Assembly: GCF_022370635.2 (NCBI RefSeq)
Contig: NZ_CP092362.2
Coordinates: 1,488,001 to 1,552,000, forward strand
Length of the DNA: 64,000 nucleotides
Direction of reading: 5' to 3'
Source of the DNA: Mycolicibacterium crocinum
GTDB lineage: Bacteria > Actinomycetota > Actinomycetes > Mycobacteriales > Mycobacteriaceae
This document shows positions 6,446 to 15,199 of this stretch, piece by piece (the first letter of the stretch is position 1; every line of letters begins with the position of its first letter). Made by a program: the position numbers and the translations under genes. Below the pieces are notes generated by a model. The model saw nothing but the letters and a program-made list of their open reading frames with translations, made no database searches and was not told where the DNA came from.

Positions 6446-7006
6446 TCAGGCCCGGGCCAGGTCGATCGCGAGCGGGACCGGGTTGGTGATCAAGTCGCGG
6501 ACCGGCGAGTAGCGGATGAAGCTGTCGAGTTCGGCGAGCTGGTCGTCATCGAAGTCACCCGTGACCGTGATGGTGGCGTTGATCCGTTCGTATCCAGGGC
6601 GCACGCTCTGGCTGATACCGAGAACGCCCTGCGCATCCAGATCCCCGTGGATGGTGGCTTCCAGACCCTTCAGCGCTATCCCGTGGGCCGCGGCGTGGAG
6701 AACGATTGTGCCGGTGAGGCAAGCTGCAAGCGCGTGCAGGACATACTCACTGGCGTTGGGCGCCCGGTTCTCGCCGAGCAACACCGGCGGCTCGTCGGCA
6801 TCGATCGAGAACGACACGGTGCGGGAGGTGTCTTCGTGGCCTACGCCGTAGAAGTCCCTGATCGTCGTGCGGCTGTAGGTGCCGTCAAACCACTCGTGGT
6901 GTGCGCGGAACTGAAACCGTGCCAGGGCCGGGGTGGCGGTTACGGCGTCCACCGTTCCAGCGAGTTGGTTGACGTCGAGGCCATTGACGATGGTCGTTGT
7001 AGGCAT
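6446..7006 (-). CDS. OsmC family peroxidase-like protein
   Basis: A 186-residue protein starting MPTTTIVNGLDVNQLAGTVD. OsmC/Ohr proteins reduce organic or fatty-acid hydroperoxides using two cysteines. ASEYVLHALAACLTGTIVLH carries the first conserved Cys and the preceding Glu, and the fold is full length. A second clear peroxidatic Cys is not evident, so the activity is uncertain. The ATG at 7006, not 7021, follows a GAAGGAG ribosome site. The divergent TetR gene and two shared palindromes indicate repression by that regulator. Confidence 0.8.
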   Translation of the reverse strand: MPTTTIVNGLDVNQLAGTVDAVTATPALARFQFRAHHEWFDGTYSRTTIRDFYGVGHEDTSRTVSFSIDADEPPVLLGENRAPNASEYVLHALAACLTGTIVLHAAAHGIALKGLEATIHGDLDAQGVLGISQSVRPGYERINATITVTGDFDDDQLAELDSFIRYSPVRDLITNPVPLAIDLARA

Positions 7007-7027
7007 GATGGGCTCCTTCATCTCTAG

Positions 7028-7075
7028 TTAGCACGATCGGTCGTGCTAACCGAGAAAGTACGACCGATCGTGCTA
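7028..7075. promoter_or_regulatory. Two TetR operators between osmC-like and tetR genes
   Basis: Site one (7028-7049) pairs TTAGCACGA with TCGTGCTAA. Site two (7059-7075) is the same motif inverted, TACGACCGATCGTGCTA. Both contain the ACGATCGGTCGT-type core. They fill the 79-bp divergent gap, so the TetR protein at 7086 probably represses itself and the osmC-like gene. Confidence 0.75.
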
Positions 7076-7085
7076 TCTTGTCAAT

Positions 7086-7742
7086 ATGGCGGCTGACACC
7101 AACCCGCAGGATCGTGTTCCGCGACGGTCGCGCACCGACGGCGAACGAACCCGCAGCGCGATCCTGCGTACTGCCGCCTCGCTGGCTACGGTCGACGGAC
7201 TGGAGGGCCTGTCCATCGGGAATTTGGCCGCCGCGACGGGCATCAGTAAAAGCGGGCTGTACGCCCACTTCGGAAGCAAACAGGAACTCCAACTCGCGAC
7301 CGTGGACGAAGCGGAACGGATCCTTGACGCCGAAGTCGTTCAGCCAGCGCTCGCTGCCCAACCCGGCCTGGCCCAGCTGGTGGCGGTGTGCGAAGAATTT
7401 CTCGACTACTTGCGGCGACGCGTCTTCCCGGGCGGCTGCTTCTTCGCTGCCGCGGCACTGGAGATGGGCACCCGCGCAGGTCCAGTGAAAGAACGGATCG
7501 CCGCCTTTCAAAACGAATTCGTGACGCTGCTCCGCGACATTGCGGGCACCGCGGTTGAGCAGCACGAGCTTCCCGCTTCGGAGGACCCCGACCAGCTCGC
7601 ATTTGAGTTGTACGGGACGCTGCTAGCCGCCGACGCGAGATTCGTTCTGCACGAAGACCCGGCAGTGCTGGACCTGGCCCGCCAGATCGTCCGCCGGCGG
7701 CTGGGACTGGTCGACAGTTCACGCCACACCGAGCGCGGGTGA
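7086..7742 (+). CDS. TetR family transcriptional regulator
   Basis: A 218-residue repressor. The N-terminal helix-turn-helix lies at about 22-68 (GLEGLSIGNLAAATGISKSG, then LYAHFGSKQELQLATVDEAE). The C-terminal ligand domain is of the TetR_C type with two adjacent phenylalanines after VFPGGCFFAAAA. It is divergent from the osmC-like gene, with palindromic operators between. The Cys in PGGCFF could be a redox sensor, but that is only a guess from the neighbour gene. Confidence 0.9.
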   Translation: MAADTNPQDRVPRRSRTDGERTRSAILRTAASLATVDGLEGLSIGNLAAATGISKSGLYAHFGSKQELQLATVDEAERILDAEVVQPALAAQPGLAQLVAVCEEFLDYLRRRVFPGGCFFAAAALEMGTRAGPVKERIAAFQNEFVTLLRDIAGTAVEQHELPASEDPDQLAFELYGTLLAADARFVLHEDPAVLDLARQIVRRRLGLVDSSRHTERG

Positions 7743-7783
7743 GCACCGCCTAGCCGCGGTCACAGCCGTGGCGGTTCGGCCGC

Positions 7784-7870
7784 GTGCAGACGGGATTGAC
7801 TGAACTGCAACGACTTCAGGCAGTCGTCGGCACCTACGCGGACGGCGTGCTTGCCGCACGATTGGGCCGT
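7784..7870 (+). pseudogene. Relic of a second adenylate cyclase gene
   Basis: The frame MQTGLTELQRLQAVVGTYAD then GVLAARLG copies the HAMP-to-cyclase linker of the intact cyclase just downstream (MQAGLIERRRLQAAFGTYVD then PVLAARLL). Nothing else of a cyclase remains. It points to a former tandem pair, of which one copy was almost entirely deleted. Confidence 0.7.
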
Positions 7871-7953
7871 TCTGGACACGCCGTCGATCACGTCCCAGGC
7901 AATTCGGTAGTAAAGACTCCGGTCAAGTGGGTCGAGGTGTTTTCTTTATCGGC

Positions 7954-9498
7954 ATGGAACGCATCTGGCAGTGGGCCTGGGATCGGTACAAGTCCAGGTA
8001 TTCGTGGGCTGCATGGCTGCTCACGTTCCTCCTGGCGTACCCGGTTTATGTCGCCTGGTCGTTGAGCATCGTCGCGTTCGAGAAGTCTGATCGCTACCTT
8101 GCGGCCGCCGCGGTGACCGTGGTCGTCGTGCTCGCATACTTGTTCACGGTGGTGATTCCCGGTGGTAAGGACCCCCGCATCATTGAGCGTTGGGCCGCCG
8201 GCGAAGACGTTGACCGAGAGGCCGCACTGCGTGCCACCTACGACTATGGCCGCAAACTGATCGTCCGAGGACTGTCTTTCACCTTTCCCTGGGTGGCAGT
8301 GCAATTCATCGTTGTCGGCATGATCGTCGGAGCCAGCGGGTCGCGGCTCATTCAATATGCGGTCATAGGTGCCATTGCCGGGACGGCCGGCCAGCTGATC
8401 ACCAATCACAGCTACGTCGAATCGACCCTGCGGCCTGCCCGGGCTGCGATCGTCTCGGACACCGAGATCGGCGATTACCTCCCGCGGCCTCGTCCCGATT
8501 TCGGCACCTGGACCAATGCAGCCATGCTCGGGGTGGGGTTCGCGTTCGCCGTTGTGGGAGCCATTCTCGGATCAGTGTTGGACGTGGCGGCACACGGCCC
8601 TATCCTCGCAATGCTCATCGGTGGCGTGCTGGTACTGGTTGTCGGTCCGTCGCTGTGGGCTGCGTATTCGCCACTGCTGCAACCCATCCGGGATCTCGCC
8701 GCTGGAACTGAGCGAGTTGCCGCCGGCGACTTCAGCCAACGACTGCCGGTCGTCCAGGACGACGACCTCGGTGCACTCTCGGCGTCGTTCAACCGGATGC
8801 AGGCCGGTTTGATCGAGCGGCGACGACTTCAGGCGGCGTTCGGAACATACGTCGACCCCGTCTTGGCGGCTCGGCTGCTCGAGCAGGGTGACGACATCTT
8901 CACCGGCGAACGTCGCGAGGTGACCGTGATGTTCATCGACATTCGTGATTTCACCCCCTTCGCCGAGGCCAATACCGCCGAAGACACCGTCGCCCGGCTC
9001 AATGCCCTGTTCGAGATCGTGGTTCCGGCCGTGTTCGACGCCGGCGGGCACATCAACAAGTTCCTCGGTGATGGCGCGATGGTGGTGTTCGGTGCGCCCA
9101 ACGATCTGCACGATCACGCCGACGCCGCGGTGGCCGCGGCCGTGCTGATTCACCGCCTCGTCGCCGAGCGCTTCGGCGGTGAGCTTCGCATCGGCATCGG
9201 GATCAACACCGGCAAGGTCATCGCCGGAACCATCGGCGCCGGGAGCCATCTCGAATTCACCCTGATCGGCGATACCACGAATGTCGCCGCGCGCGTTGAG
9301 CAGCTCACCAAGACCACCGGGGACGCAATCCTTCTCACCCAGCAGACCGTCGACGCCTGCGTCTCTCGGCCGCCGGGACTTGCCGACCGAGGTGCCCACG
9401 CATTGAAGGGCAAATCGGCGCCCATGAATGTCTTCGGTCTCGATCCGGCGAGCACCGGAATTGTTGGGATCGGTAGCGGCGCCGGGCCCGTGCACTGA
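7954..9498 (+). CDS. Membrane-bound class III adenylate cyclase with HAMP domain
   Basis: A 514-residue protein making cAMP from ATP at the inner membrane face. About six membrane segments occupy the first 245 residues. A HAMP domain follows (PLLQPIRDLAAGTERVAAGD). The catalytic domain spans about 325-495. It has the metal Asp in VTVMFIDIRDFTPFAE, the Lys of HINKFLGDGAMVVFGAP, and NVAARVEQLTK with the catalytic Asn and Arg. The set of key residues looks complete. It resembles the Rv1318c-Rv1320c group of M. tuberculosis. An in-frame GTG at 7927 is an alternative start; neither has a strong ribosome site. Confidence 0.92.
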   Translation: MERIWQWAWDRYKSRYSWAAWLLTFLLAYPVYVAWSLSIVAFEKSDRYLAAAAVTVVVVLAYLFTVVIPGGKDPRIIERWAAGEDVDREAALRATYDYGRKLIVRGLSFTFPWVAVQFIVVGMIVGASGSRLIQYAVIGAIAGTAGQLITNHSYVESTLRPARAAIVSDTEIGDYLPRPRPDFGTWTNAAMLGVGFAFAVVGAILGSVLDVAAHGPILAMLIGGVLVLVVGPSLWAAYSPLLQPIRDLAAGTERVAAGDFSQRLPVVQDDDLGALSASFNRMQAGLIERRRLQAAFGTYVDPVLAARLLEQGDDIFTGERREVTVMFIDIRDFTPFAEANTAEDTVARLNALFEIVVPAVFDAGGHINKFLGDGAMVVFGAPNDLHDHADAAVAAAVLIHRLVAERFGGELRIGIGINTGKVIAGTIGAGSHLEFTLIGDTTNVAARVEQLTKTTGDAILLTQQTVDACVSRPPGLADRGAHALKGKSAPMNVFGLDPASTGIVGIGSGAGPVH

Positions 9499-9527
9499 GT
9501 GATCTCACGCCAGTCGAAGGAGGAACG

Positions 9528-9890
9528 ATGCCGCTGCCGGCTCTGCCTTGGGCGTTGATCTTTGCCACCGCAGCTGTGATCGCGGGTGTCGCACCAGCCC
9601 ATGCCGATCCGCTCGATCCCATTCCGGGAGAGGGCTTCTTTCTCGTCGGAGCTGACATCGCACCGGGGGTGTACAACACGAGCGGGTCGGCCTCGGCCTG
9701 GGCGGTCTACATTAACGACGTGCCGACGCAGGGCTCGATGTGCGTGTGGTTCACCTACAGCACGCCGGACGCGAACAAAGACCACGTCGTCGCGACGAAC
9801 ATGTCCATCGGCCCGATGAACGTGGCGATCAATTCGACGGTGAAGGCTTTCGAGTCACACAACTGTGAGCCATGGACACGGGTCACCTAG
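9528..9890 (+). CDS. Small secreted protein, function unknown
   Basis: A 120-residue protein. Residues 1-26 form a signal peptide ending in AHA before [10 protein letters not shown]. The mature part contains GVYNTSG and two Cys that may pair. It resembles short exported mycobacterial proteins with a YNTSGS-type beta fold. AAGGAGG precedes the ATG. It lies 29 nt after the cyclase gene and may share its transcript. The stop overlaps the convergent OsmC gene by 4 bp. Confidence 0.7.
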   Translation: MPLPALPWALIFATAAVIAGVAPAHADPLDPIPGEGFFLVGADIAPGVYNTSGSASAWAVYINDVPTQGSMCVWFTYSTPDANKDHVVATNMSIGPMNVAINSTVKAFESHNCEPWTRVT

Positions 9891-10351
9891 ACCGCGAGCG
9901 ACGTCGCGATGTCGACCTCGGAGGTGAGCGTCTGATGCACCGGGCACCGCTCGGCGATCGCGAGCAGCCGTTCGCGTTGGCCGTCGTCGAGGTCCCCGAC
10001 CAGGGTGATGGTCCGATCGATGTGGCTGATCCACCCCTTCTTGGTTTCACATTCTGCACAGTCTTCGGCGTGAATCCGCTTGTGCCGCAGGCTCACCTCG
10101 ACCCGCTCAAGCGGCCAGCCCTTCTTGTTCGCGTACATCCGCACCGTCATCGAGGTGCACGCCCCAAGGCCGGCCAGCAGCAGGTCGTAGGGCGTCGGCC
10201 CCTCGTCGTCGCCGATCGGCAGAGGTTCGTCCGCGAACAACTGATGCGGCCCGGCGGTGATTCGTTGTGTGTAGGTCCCCGTGCCGGTCTCGGTCACGGT
10301 CACAATGCCTTCGGTCGACGCCGCGTGACCGTCGGAGGTGTCTGCCGTCAT
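9887..10351 (-). CDS. OsmC family protein
   Basis: A 154-residue protein with [20 protein letters not shown] carrying the first conserved Cys and RCPVHQTL the second, the usual pair of OsmC proteins. It has an inserted Cys-x2-Cys ([12 protein letters not shown]) which could bind metal or form a disulphide. This subtype often accompanies or is fused to hydrolases. The ATG at 10351 is preferred; 10360 is possible. It is unrelated in detail to the OsmC gene at 6446. Confidence 0.85.
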   Translation of the reverse strand: MTADTSDGHAASTEGIVTVTETGTGTYTQRITAGPHQLFADEPLPIGDDEGPTPYDLLLAGLGACTSMTVRMYANKKGWPLERVEVSLRHKRIHAEDCAECETKKGWISHIDRTITLVGDLDDGQRERLLAIAERCPVHQTLTSEVDIATSLAV

Positions 10352-10413
10352 GGCTGTCATCCAACACCATCGCGGCGAACAGCTTCGTCCCGTCCTGCAC
10401 AAGTGAGGCGCAT

Positions 10414-10992
10414 ATGAACAGCAGCCGGTGGTCGACGATCTGCGTGGTCGCCGCAGTGGTGATCGGGGGCGTTACGGCGTCACCGACGGGCAGTGCCGAC
10501 CCGGCAACCGGCTCTGTGGTCACGCTTCAGCAGTTGCTGTCCGCGCCGGTGCCGGCACTGTGTGAGCACGACCCGGGCGACCTCGTGAACGGCACACTCC
10601 CACAACAAGAATCACATCGCGGGCATGTGGGAATCGCCAGGAGATACGACGAACCGGGCGAGCCCTACAAGGTTGCGTTCGGCAACCTGACCGGCGCGGA
10701 CAACATCGACGCCGCGATGGTGACCGACTGCAGCGCCGGCGGGGTGCCGTGGCCGGAAACCGTGCAGCTTCACACCGCCGGGCCGACCCGGTTGGGCGGT
10801 GTGGACCTCGGCGACATCACACACAGCCGTGAAGTGGTATCGGATCTGTCCATCAGCGACGGCGTTGTTCACGTGCACTGGTTGGCCAATGGCCCCAACG
10901 ATGGTGAGTGCTGCCCGTCGATTCAGATGGCCGCCGACTTGCGATGGGACGGTCTGACCGTGCGCGCCGAGAACGTCCGCAGGCTCAACTGA
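10414..10992 (+). CDS. Secreted protein, function unknown
   Basis: A 192-residue protein starting [20 protein letters not shown], a Sec signal peptide probably cleaved after GSA near residue 30. The mature part has four Cys, including the pair in DGECCPS. There is no recognisable domain, but the pattern (VNGTLP, then ADLRWDG) is typical of exported mycobacterial LppP/LprE-like beta proteins. It is divergent from the OsmC gene and overlaps the end of the next convergent gene by 8 bp. Confidence 0.65.
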   Translation: MNSSRWSTICVVAAVVIGGVTASPTGSADPATGSVVTLQQLLSAPVPALCEHDPGDLVNGTLPQQESHRGHVGIARRYDEPGEPYKVAFGNLTGADNIDAAMVTDCSAGGVPWPETVQLHTAGPTRLGGVDLGDITHSREVVSDLSISDGVVHVHWLANGPNDGECCPSIQMAADLRWDGLTVRAENVRRLN

Positions 10993-11494
10993 CCGGAGTC
11001 GGCTGGATCGACACAAGACGGAAGGTGCCGGATGCAGCGTCATCCGGTGCGAAGCTGACCAGCAGAGTGTTCGGAGGGAAACGCGTGGCAAGTTCATTCA
11101 GCGTCCTCGGCATGAACACCCGGGACTTGGCATTGCCGTACCAGTTCGGATCGGATGGGTCGACGCTGAGGCTGCTCACGCTGTCGATGGTGGCGTCCCA
11201 CTGCTTGACGGCCTCCGGTGCCGCATCGCCGAAGCCAGTCGACTTCAAATACACATCGCCCTGGCCCGTAAGGGTTATCGCGGTGCTTCCACCGACGGGC
11301 ATGCCGGTGACGGTGCCGTTGACCGCATCGGCCGTCACCGACGTCAGCCGTGCAGTGCAGACGTTGTCGACGACATTGGGTGGCATGCATGAAGCCGGGA
11401 GCGGGTCGGCGTGTGCGGTGGCGATAGTCGGCACAACGACCGCCAACATCAGACCGGAGGTGGTGGCCATGGCGCGACCACGAGCGTTGCGCAT
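10985..11494 (-). CDS. Secreted protein, function unknown
   Basis: A 169-residue protein. Its signal peptide runs to AHA at about residue 28 (MRNARGRAMATTSGLMLAVV). The mature part has two Cys near its N-terminus (ASCMPPN, DNVC) and a C-terminal beta-rich part (TLLVSFAPDDAASGTFRLVS) resembling the mycobacterial secreted MPT63-like or DUF1942 folds, but this is not certain. A GAGAGGGA ribosome site lies upstream. Confidence 0.65.
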   Translation of the reverse strand: MRNARGRAMATTSGLMLAVVVPTIATAHADPLPASCMPPNVVDNVCTARLTSVTADAVNGTVTGMPVGGSTAITLTGQGDVYLKSTGFGDAAPEAVKQWDATIDSVSSLSVDPSDPNWYGNAKSRVFMPRTLNELATRFPPNTLLVSFAPDDAASGTFRLVSIQPTPVS

Positions 11495-11672
11495 GACGGC
11501 GTCCCTCTCTGCAAGCGGCGACCTACTGCACTGTATTCGGTTCGGCCGCCAGGGTGGTTACGTGAACTCGAAAGAAACCCGGAAGCTGCGTGAAACGTTC
11601 GGATCGACCACGGCGATGTCCCTACTGATCTCCCCGCAGGGGGAAGTCGGAATGATAAATGGGGGACCAATC

Positions 11673-11879
11673 ATGACTAGAGCTATCTCTGTGCTCGCCG
11701 CGTCCGTTTTCGGCGTCATCGCCATCGGAGTCGCCGCTCCTGCGAATGCTCAACCGACGGTGCCGTTCAAGAACTGCACGGCAGCCAAAGCGGCAGGCTA
11801 CTGCGACATCCCGACCGACAGCCCGCTGTACACCCCGAGCCAGGATCGCGACCGCGACGGGGTCGCGTGCGAGTGCTGA
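11673..11879 (+). CDS. Small secreted excalibur calcium-binding protein
   Basis: A 68-residue protein. Residues 1-26 are a signal peptide ending ANA. The mature part has FKNCTAAKAAGYCDIP and ends DRDRDGVACEC, the calcium-loop signature of the excalibur domain. Such domains occur alone or attached to extracellular nucleases in actinobacteria. Longer open frames upstream use unlikely codons, so the ATG at 11673 is chosen. No clear ribosome site was found. Confidence 0.8.
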   Translation: MTRAISVLAASVFGVIAIGVAAPANAQPTVPFKNCTAAKAAGYCDIPTDSPLYTPSQDRDRDGVACEC

Positions 11880-11880
11880 G

Positions 11881-12510
11881 CTAGTCGCGACCGCCGACCA
11901 GCAGGCCGGCTGAGGCGAACTTCAGCCCGGCCCGCAGCTCGTCCAGTGAAATGGGATCGTCAGATTCGATGTAGCGCATGGTTGTTGCGACGGCCATGTT
12001 GAAGAACAACCACGCCAAGGCGCTGGTGCTCAGCTCGTCGCGATAGTGGCTTCGGTAGTGCGTCATGTGCAGTCTGGTCATCGCCAGCAGGGTGGCGTTG
12101 AGCCCGGAGACGCTCTCGAAAGTCCGGACGTGCTCAGGACGTTCGTTGAGATAGCGGATCAGCCGACGGTTGGCGATCGTGAAGTCGATGAGAATGTCGA
12201 TCGCCGACTCCATCGCCGACTCCGGCCGCTCCAGGGTGTTCGCCCTCAGCATCTCCTCGATCGCGGGGGCCTGCTCGGCGGCGAGCTGCTCGACTGCGGC
12301 GTTGATCATCTGATCCTTGTTTTCGAAGTATTGGTAGATCGACCCCTTGGAGATGCCGGCTTTCTCCGCGATCAGGTTGGTGGTGATCTCCTCCGGCGCG
12401 TGCCGGTGCAGCAGCATCGCCGTGGTGGAGACAATTTTTGCGACCATCTCGCGAGAGCGTGCCTGTTGCGGGGCTTTACGACGCTCTGACCTGGGCTTAG
12501 CTGTGCTCAC
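11881..12510 (-). CDS. TetR family transcriptional regulator
   Basis: A 209-residue repressor starting with GTG after an AGGAG ribosome site. The helix-turn-helix spans about 39-75 (EITTNLIAEKAGISKGSIYQ, then YFENKDQMI). The basic arm before it contains SERRKAPQQARSREM. The C-terminal domain is TetR_C-like. It is divergent from the oxygenase gene at 12586, with a 15-bp palindrome between them, so that gene is the likely target. Confidence 0.9.
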   Translation of the reverse strand: MSTAKPRSERRKAPQQARSREMVAKIVSTTAMLLHRHAPEEITTNLIAEKAGISKGSIYQYFENKDQMINAAVEQLAAEQAPAIEEMLRANTLERPESAMESAIDILIDFTIANRRLIRYLNERPEHVRTFESVSGLNATLLAMTRLHMTHYRSHYRDELSTSALAWLFFNMAVATTMRYIESDDPISLDELRAGLKFASAGLLVGGRD

Positions 12511-12538
12511 GGAACGCTCCTGACGCGACTTGAATGCG

Positions 12539-12553
12539 ACCTGACAGTCAGGT
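12539..12553. promoter_or_regulatory. TetR operator candidate
   Basis: ACCTGACAGTCAGGT is a perfect 7-bp dyad around a central A. It lies in the 75-bp gap between the TetR gene and the MpaB-like gene. ACCTGAC...GTCAGGT dyads are typical of TetR sites in this type of divergent arrangement. Confidence 0.65.
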
Positions 12554-12585
12554 TAGCGTCTGGCCAACCGACAGGAGGGTCACCG

Positions 12586-13524
12586 ATGACCGCGACACCG
12601 GACCTTGACGTCCACCAGGAGCTCGCCGACTCTGGGCCGATCGAACTCGTACCGCCGGACTCGCTGACCGCCGAGCACACCGGGCACTGGACGTTCCTCA
12701 TCCTCGAGGGCGCGGCATTCATGATGCAGGCCATGCACCCCGTCATCGCCGAGGTCACCGGAAAGTACTCCGCAGCCTTCCACGGCGACCCGGGCGGCCG
12801 TGCGATCCGCTCCGTCGACTCCGTGCTGCGCTGGACCTACGGGGGAGCCGAAGCCGCCGCCGAAGGCGACCGGGTTCGTGATCTGCACAAGCCGATCACG
12901 ATGAAGAGCGCCGAAACCGGCAAGCAGATCAGCGCGTTGAACCCGGAGGCCTATCAATGGGTCATCGCCACCGGATACATCGTCAACGCACAAGCCGGAC
13001 GGCTGATGATCGGCCGGGAGTTCACCGACGCGGAAAAGGATGAGCTGCTGCGGGATAACCGCCGTCTGGCTCGGCTGCTCCACGTGCCCATGCGTGGTTA
13101 TTCCGAGACGCAACAGGAGATGGCCGACTACTACGAGGCGATGATCGACACACTGCAGGGCACGCCGCAGGCCCTGTCGTTGATCGAAGACCTGAAGAAC
13201 GGCAAGGTTGAGGTGCCGCCGTCGACGCCGAAGCCGGTAGCCGCCGCGGTGCGCACCGCGCTCAAGCCCGCGCTGCGGCTGAACTACCTCTCGATCGTCG
13301 GACTGCTGGATCCTCGGCTGCGGGAGAAACTCGGTGTCACCTGGAGCGACCAGGAGGAGCGGCAGCTCACCCGCAGGTACACCGCGATCCGGACCGCCTA
13401 CCGGGTGCTGCCCGAACGACTGACCTACTTCCCGTTGGCGTACCACGCGCGCAAGCACCACAAGTGCCTCGAGAAAATGAAGCAGCGCCAACAGAAGTCA
13501 TTCGCCTACAACCTGCCGAAGTAG
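12586..13524 (+). CDS. MpaB-type oxygenase (DUF2236 family)
   Basis: A 312-residue protein. MpaB/latex-clearing-like enzymes are haem-b oxygenases acting on hydrophobic substrates such as polyisoprenoids or fungal meroterpenoids. The conserved stretches are GAAFMMQAMHPVIAEV near residue 45, RSVDSVLRWTYGG near 75, and YQWVIATGYIVN near 128. The usual haem-ligand His region lies in the HP of QAMHPV. The C-terminus is rich in basic residues. The TetR regulator and operator next to it suggest ligand-induced expression. The natural substrate is unknown. Confidence 0.82.
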   Translation: MTATPDLDVHQELADSGPIELVPPDSLTAEHTGHWTFLILEGAAFMMQAMHPVIAEVTGKYSAAFHGDPGGRAIRSVDSVLRWTYGGAEAAAEGDRVRDLHKPITMKSAETGKQISALNPEAYQWVIATGYIVNAQAGRLMIGREFTDAEKDELLRDNRRLARLLHVPMRGYSETQQEMADYYEAMIDTLQGTPQALSLIEDLKNGKVEVPPSTPKPVAAAVRTALKPALRLNYLSIVGLLDPRLREKLGVTWSDQEERQLTRRYTAIRTAYRVLPERLTYFPLAYHARKHHKCLEKMKQRQQKSFAYNLPK

Positions 13525-13551
13525 AGCGTCGGCGGGGGACAATCTCAAGTC

Positions 13552-14130
13552 ATGTTCCCCTCGACACCAGCGGCCACGGCCGCAGTTTCTGCGGCGACGC
13601 GCTTCTACACGCCGGCGTTGTTCAACCACTGCGCGCGTTCGTATGTGTGGGGCATGAAATACGCAGCCGCACATGACATCACCTTCGACGACGAGCTGTA
13701 TTTCGTAGCGGCCATGCTGCACGACCTTGCGCTCACGGCCCCCTTCGACAGTCACCGAATCGCCTTTGAGGAAGCCGGCGGCGACCTCGCCTGGCTGTTC
13801 GGAGTGGCGGCCGGGTGGCCAGTCGATCGGGCGGCCCGGGCAGAGGAGATCATCGTGCTGCACATGCGCGACGACGTCGCCGCCGACGTCGATCCCGAGT
13901 CTCACCTGTTGCAGGTGGCGACCGCGTGGGACGTCGCCGGGCGGAGGCCGGACGAGTTCGCCTCAGAGGTGCGAGCCCAGGTACTCGAGCAGTATCCGAG
14001 GCTCGGCTTCGGCGAAGAGTTCCTGGCCTGCTTCGAAGACCAAGCTCGACGCAAGCCGGACGGCGCCGCGGCAGCCGCCGTCGCGAGCAATGGTGCAGCG
14101 CGAATCAGGGCGAATCCGCTCGACCAGTAG
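13552..14130 (+). CDS. HD-domain phosphohydrolase-like protein
   Basis: A 192-residue protein with metal-site residues in FNHCARSYVWGM (His) and FVAAMLHDLALTAPF (His-Asp), and a later Asp/His cluster in EEIIVLHMRDDVA. This is the cyanamide hydratase-like branch of the HD superfamily. It starts 27 nt after the oxygenase gene on the same strand and probably shares its mRNA. The substrate is unknown. Confidence 0.8.
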   Translation: MFPSTPAATAAVSAATRFYTPALFNHCARSYVWGMKYAAAHDITFDDELYFVAAMLHDLALTAPFDSHRIAFEEAGGDLAWLFGVAAGWPVDRAARAEEIIVLHMRDDVAADVDPESHLLQVATAWDVAGRRPDEFASEVRAQVLEQYPRLGFGEEFLACFEDQARRKPDGAAAAAVASNGAARIRANPLDQ

Positions 14131-14164
14131 GGGAGCGAAATCTCGCGGCGCATATCGTCGAGGC

Positions 14165-15199
14165 ATGCGAGCAACCGTGATGTACGAAGCCGGCGACGTG
14201 CGCGTCGAAGAGGTTCCCGACCCCGTCCTCAAAGACCCCACCGACGCGATCGTGCGCGTCACCCGCGCGTGCATCTGCGGCAGCGACCTGTGGCCGTACC
14301 AGTCCATGCCGCACAAGGACGGCGGCCGCCGGATGGGGCACGAGTTCATCGGCATCGTCGAGGACGTCGGCACCGACGTGAGCGGCTTGCAGCGCGGAGA
14401 TCTCGTCGTCGCGCCGTTCGTGTGGGCCGACAACACCTGCGACTTCTGCCGCGAGGGTCTCCAGACCTCATGCCGCCACGGCGGCGGCTGGGGAGCCCGC
14501 GGGGTCGACGCGGGCCAGGGCGAAGCCGTCCGCGTGCCCCAGGCGCAGGGCACGCTGGTGAAGCTGCCGGTCGCCGAGGACTCGGCCCTGATGCCATCGC
14601 TGCTGACCCTGTCCGACGTCTTCTGCACCGGCCACCACGGGGTGGTGACCGCCCGGGTACGGCAGGGGTCGTCCGTGACCGTCATCGGCGACGGTGCCGT
14701 CGGCTTGTGCGCGGTGCTGGCCGCCAAGCGCCTCGGCGCCGAGCAGATCATCCTCAATGGCCGCCACACCGACCGAACCGATCTGGGTCGCGATTTCGGT
14801 GCGACTGACGTGGTCGCCGAACGCGGCGACGAAGCCGTCGAGAAGATTCGCGAACTGACCGGCGGCGACGGCACCCATGCGGTCATCGAATGTGTCGGGA
14901 CGGAACAGGCGTTGGTCACGGCTCTCGGTGCTGTCCGCGCCGGCGGCGCGGTCAGCCGGCTTGGGGTGGCCCAATACCGCCAGGGGCCAATGGGATTCGA
15001 CATGATGATGCGCAATATCACCCTCACCGGTGGTGCCGCGCCGGCCCGCGCCTACATCGAGGAACTCATGCCGGACATCCTTGACGGTGCCATCGAACCG
15101 GGCCGGGTCTTCGACCGCACCATCGGCCTCGACGAGACGCCTGACGGCTACCGCGCGATGGCCGACCGTGAAGCCCTGAAGGTGCTGATCCAGCCCTAG
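14165..15199 (+). CDS. Zinc-dependent alcohol dehydrogenase
   Basis: A 344-residue medium-chain dehydrogenase. The catalytic zinc site includes Cys38 of ACICGSDLW and His of GHEFIG. The structural zinc lobe has DNTCDFCREGLQTSC. The NAD(P) motif is GDGAVGLCAV with a basic NGRHTDR after it, which suggests NADP. It starts 34 nt after the HD gene and may be the last gene of an oxygenase-HD-dehydrogenase operon. The substrate is unknown. The 3' end overlaps the convergent methyltransferase gene by 4 bp. Confidence 0.9.
   Translation: MRATVMYEAGDVRVEEVPDPVLKDPTDAIVRVTRACICGSDLWPYQSMPHKDGGRRMGHEFIGIVEDVGTDVSGLQRGDLVVAPFVWADNTCDFCREGLQTSCRHGGGWGARGVDAGQGEAVRVPQAQGTLVKLPVAEDSALMPSLLTLSDVFCTGHHGVVTARVRQGSSVTVIGDGAVGLCAVLAAKRLGAEQIILNGRHTDRTDLGRDFGATDVVAERGDEAVEKIRELTGGDGTHAVIECVGTEQALVTALGAVRAGGAVSRLGVAQYRQGPMGFDMMMRNITLTGGAAPARAYIEELMPDILDGAIEPGRVFDRTIGLDETPDGYRAMADREALKVLIQP

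Noticed and set aside
8572..9495. 307-codon frame opposite the adenylate cyclase
   Set aside because: Shadow of a high-GC gene; no ribosome site or family pattern.
10908..11879. 323-codon plus-strand frame ending in the excalibur protein
   Set aside because: Most of it is the shadow of the secreted gene on the minus strand; only the part from 11673 looks like a protein with signal peptide.
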